From positions 1-18,605 of the forward strand of contig CAZUAH010000266.1 in assembly GCA_964617665.1 (NCBI GenBank): a DNA stretch of 18,605 nucleotides, written 5' to 3'. The DNA is from JADHUC01 sp964617665. Lineage in GTDB: Bacteria > Planctomycetota > Planctomycetia > Pirellulales > Pirellulaceae. The translations under genes were made by a program, and so were the position numbers. The notes beneath the pieces were generated by a model. That model saw nothing but the letters and a program-made list of their open reading frames with translations. It made no database searches and was not told the origin of the DNA. Shown here piece by piece: positions 1 through 6,128 of the stretch (positions within the stretch are counted from its first letter, which is position 1; the number at the start of each line of letters is the position of its first letter).

Positions 1-10
1 GCGGCAATCG

Positions 11-59
11 GTTGCGGGTTGCGGGATGCGGGTTGCGGGTTGCGGGATGCGGGAGACGG
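11..59. repeat. GC-rich heptad tandem repeat
   Basis: Seven consecutive 7-bp units fill this stretch: GTTGCGG, GTTGCGG, GATGCGG, then the same three again, then the degenerate GAGACGG. It is therefore a 21-bp higher-order unit present twice. The pattern G(T/A)TGCGG recurs at 4740-4830. No plausible coding function is seen; an open frame runs through it only because the repeat lacks stops. Confidence 0.8.
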
Positions 60-71
60 GGGGCGAGAACG

Positions 72-91
72 CAGTTGTCGGTTGGTAGTTG
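72..91. repeat. 20-bp dispersed direct repeat, copy 1
   Basis: The 20-mer CAGTTGTCGGTTGGTAGTTG is identical to positions 1429-1448. In both places a GGGATGCGGG-type string lies a short way upstream, so a composite repeat flanks the DUF4058 locus on both sides in direct orientation. Its function is unknown. Confidence 0.7.
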
Positions 92-201
92 CCAAACAGC
101 GGAGAGCGGGGCGACGGCCCAGTTATCGGTAGAGAAACTGCCTGTCACTCGATTGGGGCGGACGTGTCTGACGGGCGCCGTAGCGGGGAAGGCGACGGCT
201 G

Positions 202-210
202 TGCTAGAAT
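202..210 (+). promoter_or_regulatory. possible extended -10 promoter
   Basis: TGCTAGAAT matches an extended -10 box (TGnTAnnAT), about 44 bases before a short ORF that has a good ribosome site. I see no convincing -35 hexamer at 16-18 bp. The 10-mer GCTAGAATGG recurs exactly at 327-336, ahead of the DUF4058 gene, which supports a shared signal. The call rests on pattern only. Confidence 0.3.
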
Positions 211-253
211 GGCGGTATAGCAATTGCAGCATCACGCGCAAAGGGAAGATGAA

Positions 254-331
254 ATGTCTGCCACGACATCGATCGAAATCCCCCGCGAGGTGCTCCACGC
301 CAACGTTTCCCGCCTGCCGTTTGCTCGCTAG
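254..331 (+). pseudogene. truncated antitoxin-like N-terminal fragment (25 aa)
   Basis: An ATG with an upstream AAGGGAAG-type ribosome site opens a 25-residue frame beginning MSATTSIEIPREVLHAN and ending at a TAG. The I-E-I-P-R-E-V-L-H pattern resembles the first strand of UPF0175 or other small antitoxin proteins, which normally run to about 80-90 residues. Here the frame stops early, and the stop codon lies inside the second copy of GCTAGAATGG (327-336). This suggests a deletion that removed the rest of the gene. The family assignment is a guess from a very short match. It could equally be a chance ORF or a leader peptide. Confidence 0.3.
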
Positions 332-336
332 AATGG
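327..336 (+). promoter_or_regulatory. second copy of GCTAGAATGG; possible -10 element for the DUF4058 gene
   Basis: This 10-mer is identical to 203-212 and contains TAGAAT as a possible -10 hexamer, 61 bases before the DUF4058 start. There is no clear -35 box. It overlaps the stop codon of the short upstream frame. Confidence 0.25.
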
Positions 337-394
337 AAGATGGCGGAGCAAAGCATGAACAAGGTTGAATCGTAGTTGTCGCTGGAGAACTTCA

Positions 395-1201
395 ATGTCC
401 TCGCCGTTTCCTGGCATGGATCCGTACTTGGAGCACCCAGATATCTTTCCCGATTTCCACGATCGTTTTGTCACCTATGTGAGCGATGCGATCCAGCCCC
501 GGCTTCCCGAACCGTATTATGCGGCCCTGGGCCGGCGTGCCTGGATCGAAGTCTCCGAACGCTTTGTCGGCCCTGATGTAAACGTGGTTCGACCACGAGC
601 GACAAGCCCAGAGTCCGGCGGCACGGTGGCCGTTGCCGATCGGCCGACTACAGAGCCGCTGGTGATCCACGTTCCGCACGATGAACGTGTCGAGCCGATG
701 GTCGAAATCTGCCTGGGACGTGGCTCTGAACGCCGACTGGTGACGGCCATCGAGGTGCTGAGCCCGTCCAACAAGACGCCCGGCGAGCACGGACGGGATT
801 TGTACCTCAGAAAGCAACGGGAAATTTTGCAGGGCAAAGTCCACCTTGTCGAGATCGATCTGCTGCGGAGCGGCGAGCACACGACGGGCGTTCCCCGCGA
901 CCGTTTGGAGGCAAAAAGTGGGCGTTTTGATTATCACGTCTGCATTCACCAGTTCGACAACCTGGAGGACTACTTCGTCTATCCCATCCAACTGGCGCAA
1001 CCGTTGCCGCAGATCCGCATTCCACTCCTTCCCGGTGACGGCGAAGTAGGACTGGACTTGCAGGCTGTGTTCCAGCGCACGTACGACGCAGGGCCATACC
1101 GCCGTGAAATCGACTATCGCGAAGATACCCCCAGTCCGCCCCTGCCGGCGGATCAGCTGACGTGGGCCGTGGAGCTGATATCGCGGGCCACCCAGGCGTA
1201 A
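395..1201 (+). CDS. DUF4058 family protein
   Basis: The 268-residue product opens with the family hallmark S-P-F-P-G-M-D-P-Y-L-E, followed by FHDRF. DUF4058 proteins are usually about 230-270 residues, so it looks full length. The conserved core reads IEVLSPSNK (E120, K127), then GRDLYLRKQREIL, then VEIDLLRSG (E153, D155). The function of the family is unknown. The spaced E/K and E-I-D residues faintly recall PD-(D/E)xK folds, but that is speculation. I chose ATG 395 because the family motif starts directly there and GGAGA (384-388) lies at good spacing; a TTG at 365 would add ten unsupported residues. No signal peptide or membrane segment is seen. The family is often multi-copy in planctomycetes and cyanobacteria, and this copy sits between composite direct repeats. 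Confidence 0.9.
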   Translation: MSSPFPGMDPYLEHPDIFPDFHDRFVTYVSDAIQPRLPEPYYAALGRRAWIEVSERFVGPDVNVVRPRATSPESGGTVAVADRPTTEPLVIHVPHDERVEPMVEICLGRGSERRLVTAIEVLSPSNKTPGEHGRDLYLRKQREILQGKVHLVEIDLLRSGEHTTGVPRDRLEAKSGRFDYHVCIHQFDNLEDYFVYPIQLAQPLPQIRIPLLPGDGEVGLDLQAVFQRTYDAGPYRREIDYREDTPSPPLPADQLTWAVELISRATQA

Positions 1202-1605
1202 GCCCATGTCACGCAGCCCATCCCTGATCCTTCCGGTAGGCCGGAACGAGGTCGTGCAGCCCGTTGCCGGAGCAGGAGAGACTTTCATCGCCCACTCTAT
1301 CAAAAGATGTCTCCGGCGGGAGGCTGGGCAAGAGCGGACTGTCGGAGAAGAATAGAAGTACGAAGGGCGATGTCAGCGGCGAGCCAAGGCGGGATGCGGG
1401 GTGACAGCGAAGAAAACTTGTCAAGCGTCAGTTGTCGGTTGGTAGTTGTCAGGTGTAAGAGGCATGTAGACCGGCAGCCCGCCATCGCGATTGAGCGGAT
1501 TCTTCTGGCCCGCTCTGATCTGGCTCAACGGTCTGAGAAGCCTTAGGATGATGCTTTGGCTGGATTGTTTCACGAAGGGGATGTCAATTCAAGGAGTGCG
1601 TTCCG
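1202..1605. other. intergenic region with dispersed repeats, no gene seen
   Basis: These 404 bases hold no convincing gene. They include a partial palindrome around 1240-1270 (CCGGAACG ... CGTTGCCGG) and a GGGATGCGGGG string at 1391-1401. Copy 2 of the 20-mer CAGTTGTCGGTTGGTAGTTG lies at 1429-1448. An AAGGAG ribosome site (1591-1596) near the right end belongs to the next gene. Confidence 0.5.
1429..1448. repeat. 20-bp dispersed direct repeat, copy 2
   Basis: It is identical over 20 bases to positions 72-91 and in the same orientation. The two copies bracket the truncated leader and the DUF4058 gene, a segment of about 1.36 kb. Confidence 0.7.
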
Positions 1606-1815
1606 TTGCCGGATTCCGCAGAGCTTCAATCTTGGATCGACGAGTTCGAGGCGGCTGCCCGACGCCCCCTGCAGACGCGGTGGCGGTACGCGTTCATCCG
1701 TACGTACAAGCCCGTCTTGGACGATGCAGACTACCGCTCCTTCGACACCACCAAGGATTATCGTACCTGGTGCGAGGAGAACCTGCCGGAGTGGCTGGGC
1801 TATGGCCGGATTTGA
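1606..1815 (+). CDS. small conserved hypothetical protein paired with a nucleotidyltransferase
   Basis: The 69-residue product starts at TTG 1606, with AGGAG (1592-1596) nine bases upstream. It begins PDSAELQSWIDEFEAA and ends in a W-C-E-E-N-L-P-E-W-L-G-Y tail. It has no membrane segment. Its last 14 bases overlap the ATG of the following nucleotidyltransferase-like gene, so the two were probably translated together. Small acidic partners next to MNT/AbiEii-type nucleotidyltransferases are often the other half of a toxin-antitoxin-like pair, but that role is inferred from position only. I do not recognise a named domain. The partner gene is broken, so this gene may have lost its purpose even though it is intact. 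Confidence 0.6.
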   Translation: MPDSAELQSWIDEFEAAARRPLQTRWRYAFIRTYKPVLDDADYRSFDTTKDYRTWCEENLPEWLGYGRI

Positions 1816-2270
1816 GTATCGCCAAGCCGAAGAAATCCGCGACTCGCTGGTCAAGCACGGCGTCCGGTACTTGTTCATCGGCAAAGCCGGCGCGGTCCTG
1901 TTGGGATTCCCAGACACCACACAGGATGCTGTTCTGTTTGTTGATCGCTCGCGTGAGAATGGTCACGCTTTGGTTGCTGCCCTGTGCGAACTCGGATTCG
2001 CGTTGAACGATCAGCAAACGGCCGAGATTCAACGTGGCAAGGACTTCATTCAGCTCAAGAATGGGCCCTTTGACTTGGACTTGGTGTATGCGCCGGATGG
2101 CATCGAGCGGTTCGAGGACGCGTGGAGTAGACACGTTGAGGTGGAAGGCTTTCCCGTGTGTCATTTGGACGACATCATCGCAAGTAAGGCCTGCTACCGG
2201 CCGCCGGAAAGACTTGGAGACGCTCCCGCGACTGCGCGCCTTCCGCGAGTACTGGCTGAAGAACAACTGA
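1802..2270 (+). pseudogene. nucleotidyltransferase (AbiEii/MNT-like) with frameshift and altered DxD
   Basis: From ATG 1802 the frame reads YLFIGKAGAVLLGFPDTTQDAVLF, which follows the nucleotidyltransferase pattern G-G/K-x-A...G-x-x-x-T-x-D-x-D-L. The second aspartate of the DxD pair is replaced: D42-A43-V44, GTT where GAT would give Asp. After 'DDIIASKA' the frame shifts. Removing the extra T near 2192 gives ASKAATGRRKDLETLPRLRA and then FREYWLKNN ending at TGA 2268-2270, which matches the usual end of this family (LDDIIASK..A..R.KD...LP.L..F..Y). The intact protein would be about 155 residues. As given, the first frame runs on instead to 2350 with unrelated sequence. One indel could be an assembly error, but the changed metal-binding residue points to real decay. 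The intact ancestor probably formed a two-gene module with the gene overlapping its start. Confidence 0.75.
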
Positions 2271-2324
2271 GCTGCAAGTCCAACCCCGTTCACGGAATCA
2301 ACCGCAAGCCCTTCCAATTACTTG

Positions 2325-2457
2325 GGTTCTTCGCGACATTTCGGGGGTGACCGGAGTTGGAGCGAGGTACGAGCGAAACCCCGGGGCTTCCTTCGCTGCG
2401 CTCTGTCCAGTCCCGGCCACCCTGTCGGTTGCGGCCCCCACTAATCCGTGAAGAACC
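2325..2457. repeat. MITE-like element with GGTTCTTC ends
   Basis: The stretch begins GGTTCTTCGCGACATTTCGG and ends in CCGTGAAGAACC. The right end read inward on the other strand is GGTTCTTCACGGATTAGTGG, so the ends are imperfect inverted repeats about 20 bases deep (first eight exact). It is 133 bp, GC-rich inside and has no ORF. The GGnTCTTC start recalls ISL3-family ends, but I found no clean 8-bp target duplication (left flank ATTACTTG, right flank ATTGTTTA). It could be a non-autonomous IS relative or an ordinary dispersed planctomycete repeat. Confidence 0.45.
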
Positions 2458-2517
2458 ATTGTTTATTCACTCAGTGCTTTCGACGCTTCCTCTTGGTGAT
2501 TCAGGGCCGCTGATCGA

Positions 2518-4734
2518 ATGACAGCATTGGGGCTTGTCATTGAGTTCTTCGGTGCTGCTGGGGCGGGCAAGACGTTCGTTGCCCGATCTGTTGCGGAATG
2601 TCTCCGGCGGCATGAAACACACCGCGACCGGTTTGAAGAGTCCACTGGTGGACTGCCTCTTGACAGGAAAGGACAGGCTAAAGCCTGGACTCCAACAAAC
2701 GGCGATGTTCTGCTTCTGCGAGAGACCATACGGCCGGCGCGGTTCTCGCGGGAGTGGCTGCGTTCGGGCCTGGGCTCGCGTGTTCGGATCTTGCGTCATC
2801 CCGTGCATGCGGCGCGTCTTCTCTCGACAATCCGGGCGACCGGACAGGCCAACTCTCGCGAATGTCGCCGTCTATGGATGGCGTGGGTCAAGACGGTTGC
2901 CCGTTTGGAGCGATTTCGAAAACAGCACAGCGTGATCCTGATGGACCACGGTTGCTTCCAGACTCTGTGGACCATTGGATACGGCGCCGATCCCGACCGG
3001 TGGTGCAGAGTCGTGCCGGCCTTTCGACAATTAGTTCGTCCACCCGACCTGTTGGTTATCGTCGATGCCGATCCCGCCACAGCGATTCGCAGGCTTCAGC
3101 GCCGACGCCAATCGCTGGGCCCCACCAGCAGAATACAGAATGACGATCTGGACAGCGATCAGACACGTAATCGTCTGGCTGACTTTACCGCTCAGATTTC
3201 GCTCGCCGCTATCGAACCGGCTTCTGCCCGTTTCGGCTTTCCCATATTGCGGCTCGACAACGATCGAGACGAATACGGTGCCTGGCAAGCCGAGCAACTT
3301 GCCGAGGCTATCGCTCAAGGCATACGCAGGCGTCCGTCCGCCTCGCCGCAATCCATTGCATCAGCTTATGCAGAGCGTCTTTCCAGAGGGACCGTTTCCG
3401 GTAGCCCGCAATGCCTCTCCTCTCCCAGCGGGAGATATGCAGGCGGCGAACAGTCGAAGAGCCACAAGGTTGAGAAATCGAATATCGAGAGAACCGTGGA
3501 GCCAGCAGGATCACGGGAACACAAAAACGAAGGTCTGCACCTCGTGAGCACGAACGCCGCACTTTCTCCTAACCGCGGCTCAGGATTGACTTGCCATCCT
3601 GAAGAAGACCGATCGGCCAATTCCATTTGCAACGCGAGTGCCCCGTCGCTGGTCGGCGTGCTGCCAACGTACCGTCGTCCGGAGCAACTGCTGCGGGCGC
3701 TGGAGATCGTTCTGGGGGGGACTCGCGTTCCGGACGCGTTGATTGTCGTGGACAACGGTCGTCAAGCGAGGACTGCGGAGATCCTGCGCGAAGTGGTGCA
3801 ACATGCGTCTGTTTCGGTGCACTGCCAGAATCTCAACGAGGGACGTGATCGGGAGGGCGAAGCGCGGGTTGAGCCGGCATCGCCGGAACGGCTCGGCAGG
3901 AGCCTCGCCCTCCCGGTCTGTCAATCAGAGCTTGTCAGGGCATTGGTGCCTGAACTAGTCCAGCCGAAGGAGAACTTGGGGTCGGCGGGCGGATGGGCCT
4001 GCGGGATGCGGCACGTGCTCGACCAGCTCGAACCGCATGATTGGATCTTAGTGCTGGACGATGATGATCCGCCGCGTTCCGGGAACGAGGTCGAGCAGAT
4101 GTGGCGTTTCGCCCTCGAACAGCACGCCCTAGATCCAGCGGTCGTCGCGGTGGGCATCGTTGGCGCTCGATTCGATTGGCAGAAAGGCATGTTGCGTCGT
4201 CTGCGTGATGACGAGATCGATAATGCAGTTGACGTCGACTACGTCGGTAGTGGCCATATTCCGATGTACCGGGTAAGCGCTTTACGTGAGGTCGGCGTGT
4301 TCCGTGACGAGCTGTTCTTTGGCCATACGGAGGTCGAATTCGGTCTACGTCTGCGCAAAGCTGGTTACCGCGTCGTGGCCAACGGCGAACTGTGGAAAGT
4401 CCGGCGAGAGTTGGATGGTCGCGCCGGAGTTCACATCGTGCCAAGACGGCTGTGCGAGGTTTCCAGCCGCCGCTACTACGTGATTCGCAATCACGTCTAC
4501 ATGATGCGGCAGTTCGGACGCTGGGATTTGGCGTTGAAGCATGCGCTCGTCCAGACTGCCCTGAAGCCGCTGTTTACGTTGTGCTGCCAACCGCTGCTCG
4601 CGATCCGAGGGTTTTTCCAGGGCCTTCGGGCCTCCCGGGATGGATTCTTCGGTCGAATGGGCCGTCGTTTGGATCCCACTCCGACACGTACGAGTGACGA
4701 CAAAGCACGCGGATCAGAAGGGTATACGGATTGA
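2518..4734 (+). CDS. P-loop kinase-like domain fused to GT2 glycosyltransferase
   Basis: The 738-residue product has two parts. Residues 1-270 form a thymidylate-kinase-like P-loop NTPase with Walker A GAAGAGKT (G12-T19) and a hydrophobic strand LLVIVDADP as a likely second nucleotide or metal site. From about residue 376 a GT2 (GT-A fold) domain begins with VGVLPTYRRPEQ, then VVDNG, NLGSAGG (N486) and the metal-binding WILVLDDDDPP (D514-D517). A later FFGHTEVEFGLRLRKAGYRV matches the acceptor/base region. Residues 270-375 are a low-complexity linker that reads like former intergenic DNA. A palindromic repeat is inserted in frame at residues about 445-467, between strands of the GT2 fold. The GT2 domain resembles galactofuranosyl/rhamnosyl transferases acting at the inner membrane, but the sugar cannot be told. 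ATG 2518 has no strong ribosome site. A GTG at 3544 could give a separate GT2 product. Confidence 0.8.
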   Translation: MTALGLVIEFFGAAGAGKTFVARSVAECLRRHETHRDRFEESTGGLPLDRKGQAKAWTPTNGDVLLLRETIRPARFSREWLRSGLGSRVRILRHPVHAARLLSTIRATGQANSRECRRLWMAWVKTVARLERFRKQHSVILMDHGCFQTLWTIGYGADPDRWCRVVPAFRQLVRPPDLLVIVDADPATAIRRLQRRRQSLGPTSRIQNDDLDSDQTRNRLADFTAQISLAAIEPASARFGFPILRLDNDRDEYGAWQAEQLAEAIAQGIRRRPSASPQSIASAYAERLSRGTVSGSPQCLSSPSGRYAGGEQSKSHKVEKSNIERTVEPAGSREHKNEGLHLVSTNAALSPNRGSGLTCHPEEDRSANSICNASAPSLVGVLPTYRRPEQLLRALEIVLGGTRVPDALIVVDNGRQARTAEILREVVQHASVSVHCQNLNEGRDREGEARVEPASPERLGRSLALPVCQSELVRALVPELVQPKENLGSAGGWACGMRHVLDQLEPHDWILVLDDDDPPRSGNEVEQMWRFALEQHALDPAVVAVGIVGARFDWQKGMLRRLRDDEIDNAVDVDYVGSGHIPMYRVSALREVGVFRDELFFGHTEVEFGLRLRKAGYRVVANGELWKVRRELDGRAGVHIVPRRLCEVSSRRYYVIRNHVYMMRQFGRWDLALKHALVQTALKPLFTLCCQPLLAIRGFFQGLRASRDGFFGRMGRRLDPTPTRTSDDKARGSEGYTD
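3850..3915. repeat. 66-bp palindromic repeat inside a coding region
   Basis: The outer arms CGGGAGGGCGA (3850-3860) and TCGCCCTCCCG (3905-3915) are exact reverse complements. Inside, GAGCCG (3871-3876) pairs with CGGCTC (3889-3894). The right half, reverse-complemented, matches 6095-6120 at 25 of 26 bases, so this is a dispersed family. It is translated in frame here, giving a charged insert (GRDREGEARVEPASPERLGR) in the GT2 domain just before the conserved NLGSAGG. Confidence 0.8.
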
Positions 4735-4739
4735 GACGG

Positions 4740-4830
4740 GTTGCGGGATGCGAGTTTCGGGGTGCGGGTGACGGGATTCCGGTTGCGAGGTTCGCGATAC
4801 GAGATGCGCGATGCGAGATGCGGGAGAGCG
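4740..4830. repeat. heptad repeat array, second locus
   Basis: Thirteen 7-bp units fill the stretch, most fitting G-N-N-N-C-G-N with consensus G(A/T)TGCG(G/A). It is the same family as 11-59 but more diverged. The array starts right after the stop of the kinase-GT2 gene and runs past the first ATG of the following GT4 frame, so residues near that ATG are repeat-encoded. Confidence 0.75.
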
Positions 4831-5983
4831 TGATGGGGAGAGCCCGTTGTTGAAGGATGAGCGAATTCGTGTGCTCTGGCTCATAAAGGGGCTGGGGCTG
4901 GGTGGTGCGGAGATGCTGTTCGATATGGCCGCGCCTCACGTCGACCGCTCGCGATTCGACTACGAGGTAGGCTACTTTCTGCCGTGGAAAGACGCGCTGG
5001 TCCAGAAGCTCCAGGATCACGGTCTGCCCGTCACGTGTTTCGACATCAAGCATAACGTTTCTTTGGGAGGTCTCCGTCGGCTTGTCGCCCATTGCCGAGA
5101 CCGCCACGTGGACGTCATACATATGCACTCGCCCATCCCGGGTGTGTTTGGGCGGATTGCCGGGAGGCTTGCCCGTGTGCCGGCCATCGTCTATACCGAG
5201 CACAATGTGTGGCCGCGTCTTCATCCCGTGAGCCGGCTACTGAATCGGCTTACGTTCCGGATGAACGATTCTGCCGTTGCCGTTTCCGAAGACGTTCGTC
5301 AGTCGATTCCCCGCGGATTGTCCGCTCGCGTCCAAACCATCGACAACGGAATCGACGGTGAATCGGTCAGAAATCGGGCCGCCGGTTCGTCTGCGGTTCG
5401 AGACGAGTTGGAGATTCCGCACGACTGCGTGGCGATTGTCAAGGTCGCTAACCTGACGCCTAAGAAGAACCACGAATTGCTGCTGGATGCATTCGCCCAA
5501 GTGCATTCAACGCTCCCCAATACCCGGCTCGTTCTTGTAGGTCAGTTCGCCGGCCGAGATCAGACACTTCGACAACACGCCGAGCGACTTGGAGTGGAAA
5601 GCTCCGTCCTGCTGACCGGCCCACGAACGGATATCCCGCAAGTTGTGAAGGCAATGGACGTATTTGCTATGTCGTCGACGTTCGAGGGCCTGCCCATCGC
5701 TTTGCTGGAGGCGATGGCATTGGGAAAGCCTGCGGTGTGCACATCCGTCGGCGGCATCCCGCGAGTCATTCGCGATGGTCAGGAAGGGTTCTTGGTTCCG
5801 TCCGGGCGTGCAGACCTGCTCGCCGAACGGCTGAAGAGGCTGGCCATGGACGCCGCCCTCCGATCCGAAATGGGCCAAGCAGCGAAGCAACGCGTACGTA
5901 CCGCGTTCGATATTTCCCAAATGGTGCGCCGCGTCGAGCAAGTCTACTGCGATGCCCTCAGGGACAAAGGGATCGCGGTTTGA
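4811..5983 (+). CDS. GT4 family glycosyltransferase
   Basis: The product is 390 residues from ATG 4811 and has a GT-B fold. The N-terminal donor/acceptor half has RVLWLIKGLGLGGAEM, the usual glycine-rich GGAE loop, and HMHSPIPGVFGR. The C-terminal half has VANLTPKKNHELLLDAF and the retaining GT4 signature E292-x7-E300 in FEGLPIALLEAMALGKPAV. It probably transfers a nucleotide-sugar residue to a lipid-linked glycan at the cytoplasmic face of the inner membrane. ATG 4811 lies inside the heptad repeat with no ribosome site. TTG 4847 or 4850, preceded by GGGGAG (4835-4840), is a good alternative and would remove 12-13 repeat-derived residues. The gene follows the kinase-GT2 gene by 76 bp. The donor sugar cannot be assigned from sequence. 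Confidence 0.88.
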   Translation: MRDAGERDGESPLLKDERIRVLWLIKGLGLGGAEMLFDMAAPHVDRSRFDYEVGYFLPWKDALVQKLQDHGLPVTCFDIKHNVSLGGLRRLVAHCRDRHVDVIHMHSPIPGVFGRIAGRLARVPAIVYTEHNVWPRLHPVSRLLNRLTFRMNDSAVAVSEDVRQSIPRGLSARVQTIDNGIDGESVRNRAAGSSAVRDELEIPHDCVAIVKVANLTPKKNHELLLDAFAQVHSTLPNTRLVLVGQFAGRDQTLRQHAERLGVESSVLLTGPRTDIPQVVKAMDVFAMSSTFEGLPIALLEAMALGKPAVCTSVGGIPRVIRDGQEGFLVPSGRADLLAERLKRLAMDAALRSEMGQAAKQRVRTAFDISQMVRRVEQVYCDALRDKGIAV

Positions 5984-6094
5984 TGTGGATCGGCTGGTTC
6001 ATGAGTCTTGCGAGAGAAGGGGCTTCCCAACGAATTCAGGCCGGCAACGAATTGAGGATATCCCGAGAGTCGGCACGCTGGAATCCAGGCGTTT

Positions 6095-6120
6095 CGGGAG
6101 GGCGAGGCTTCTGCCGAGCC
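6095..6120. repeat. half copy of the palindromic GGGAGGGCGAGGC repeat
   Basis: These 26 bases match the reverse complement of 3890-3915 with one difference. Only one arm and the start of the centre are present. It sits nine bases before ATG 6129, and a GATGCC string that follows also resembles the repeat centre, so the start codon of the next gene may lie in repeat-derived DNA. Confidence 0.7.
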
Positions 6121-6128
6121 ACGCGTTG

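Noticed and set aside
11..59. CRISPR-like array from regular short repeats
   Set aside because: The units are contiguous 7-mers with no spacers, so this is a simple tandem repeat.
392..1303. 303-residue frame on the - strand opposite the DUF4058 gene
   Set aside because: It shows no recognisable domain and mirrors codon bias of the + strand gene, which has clear DUF4058 motifs.
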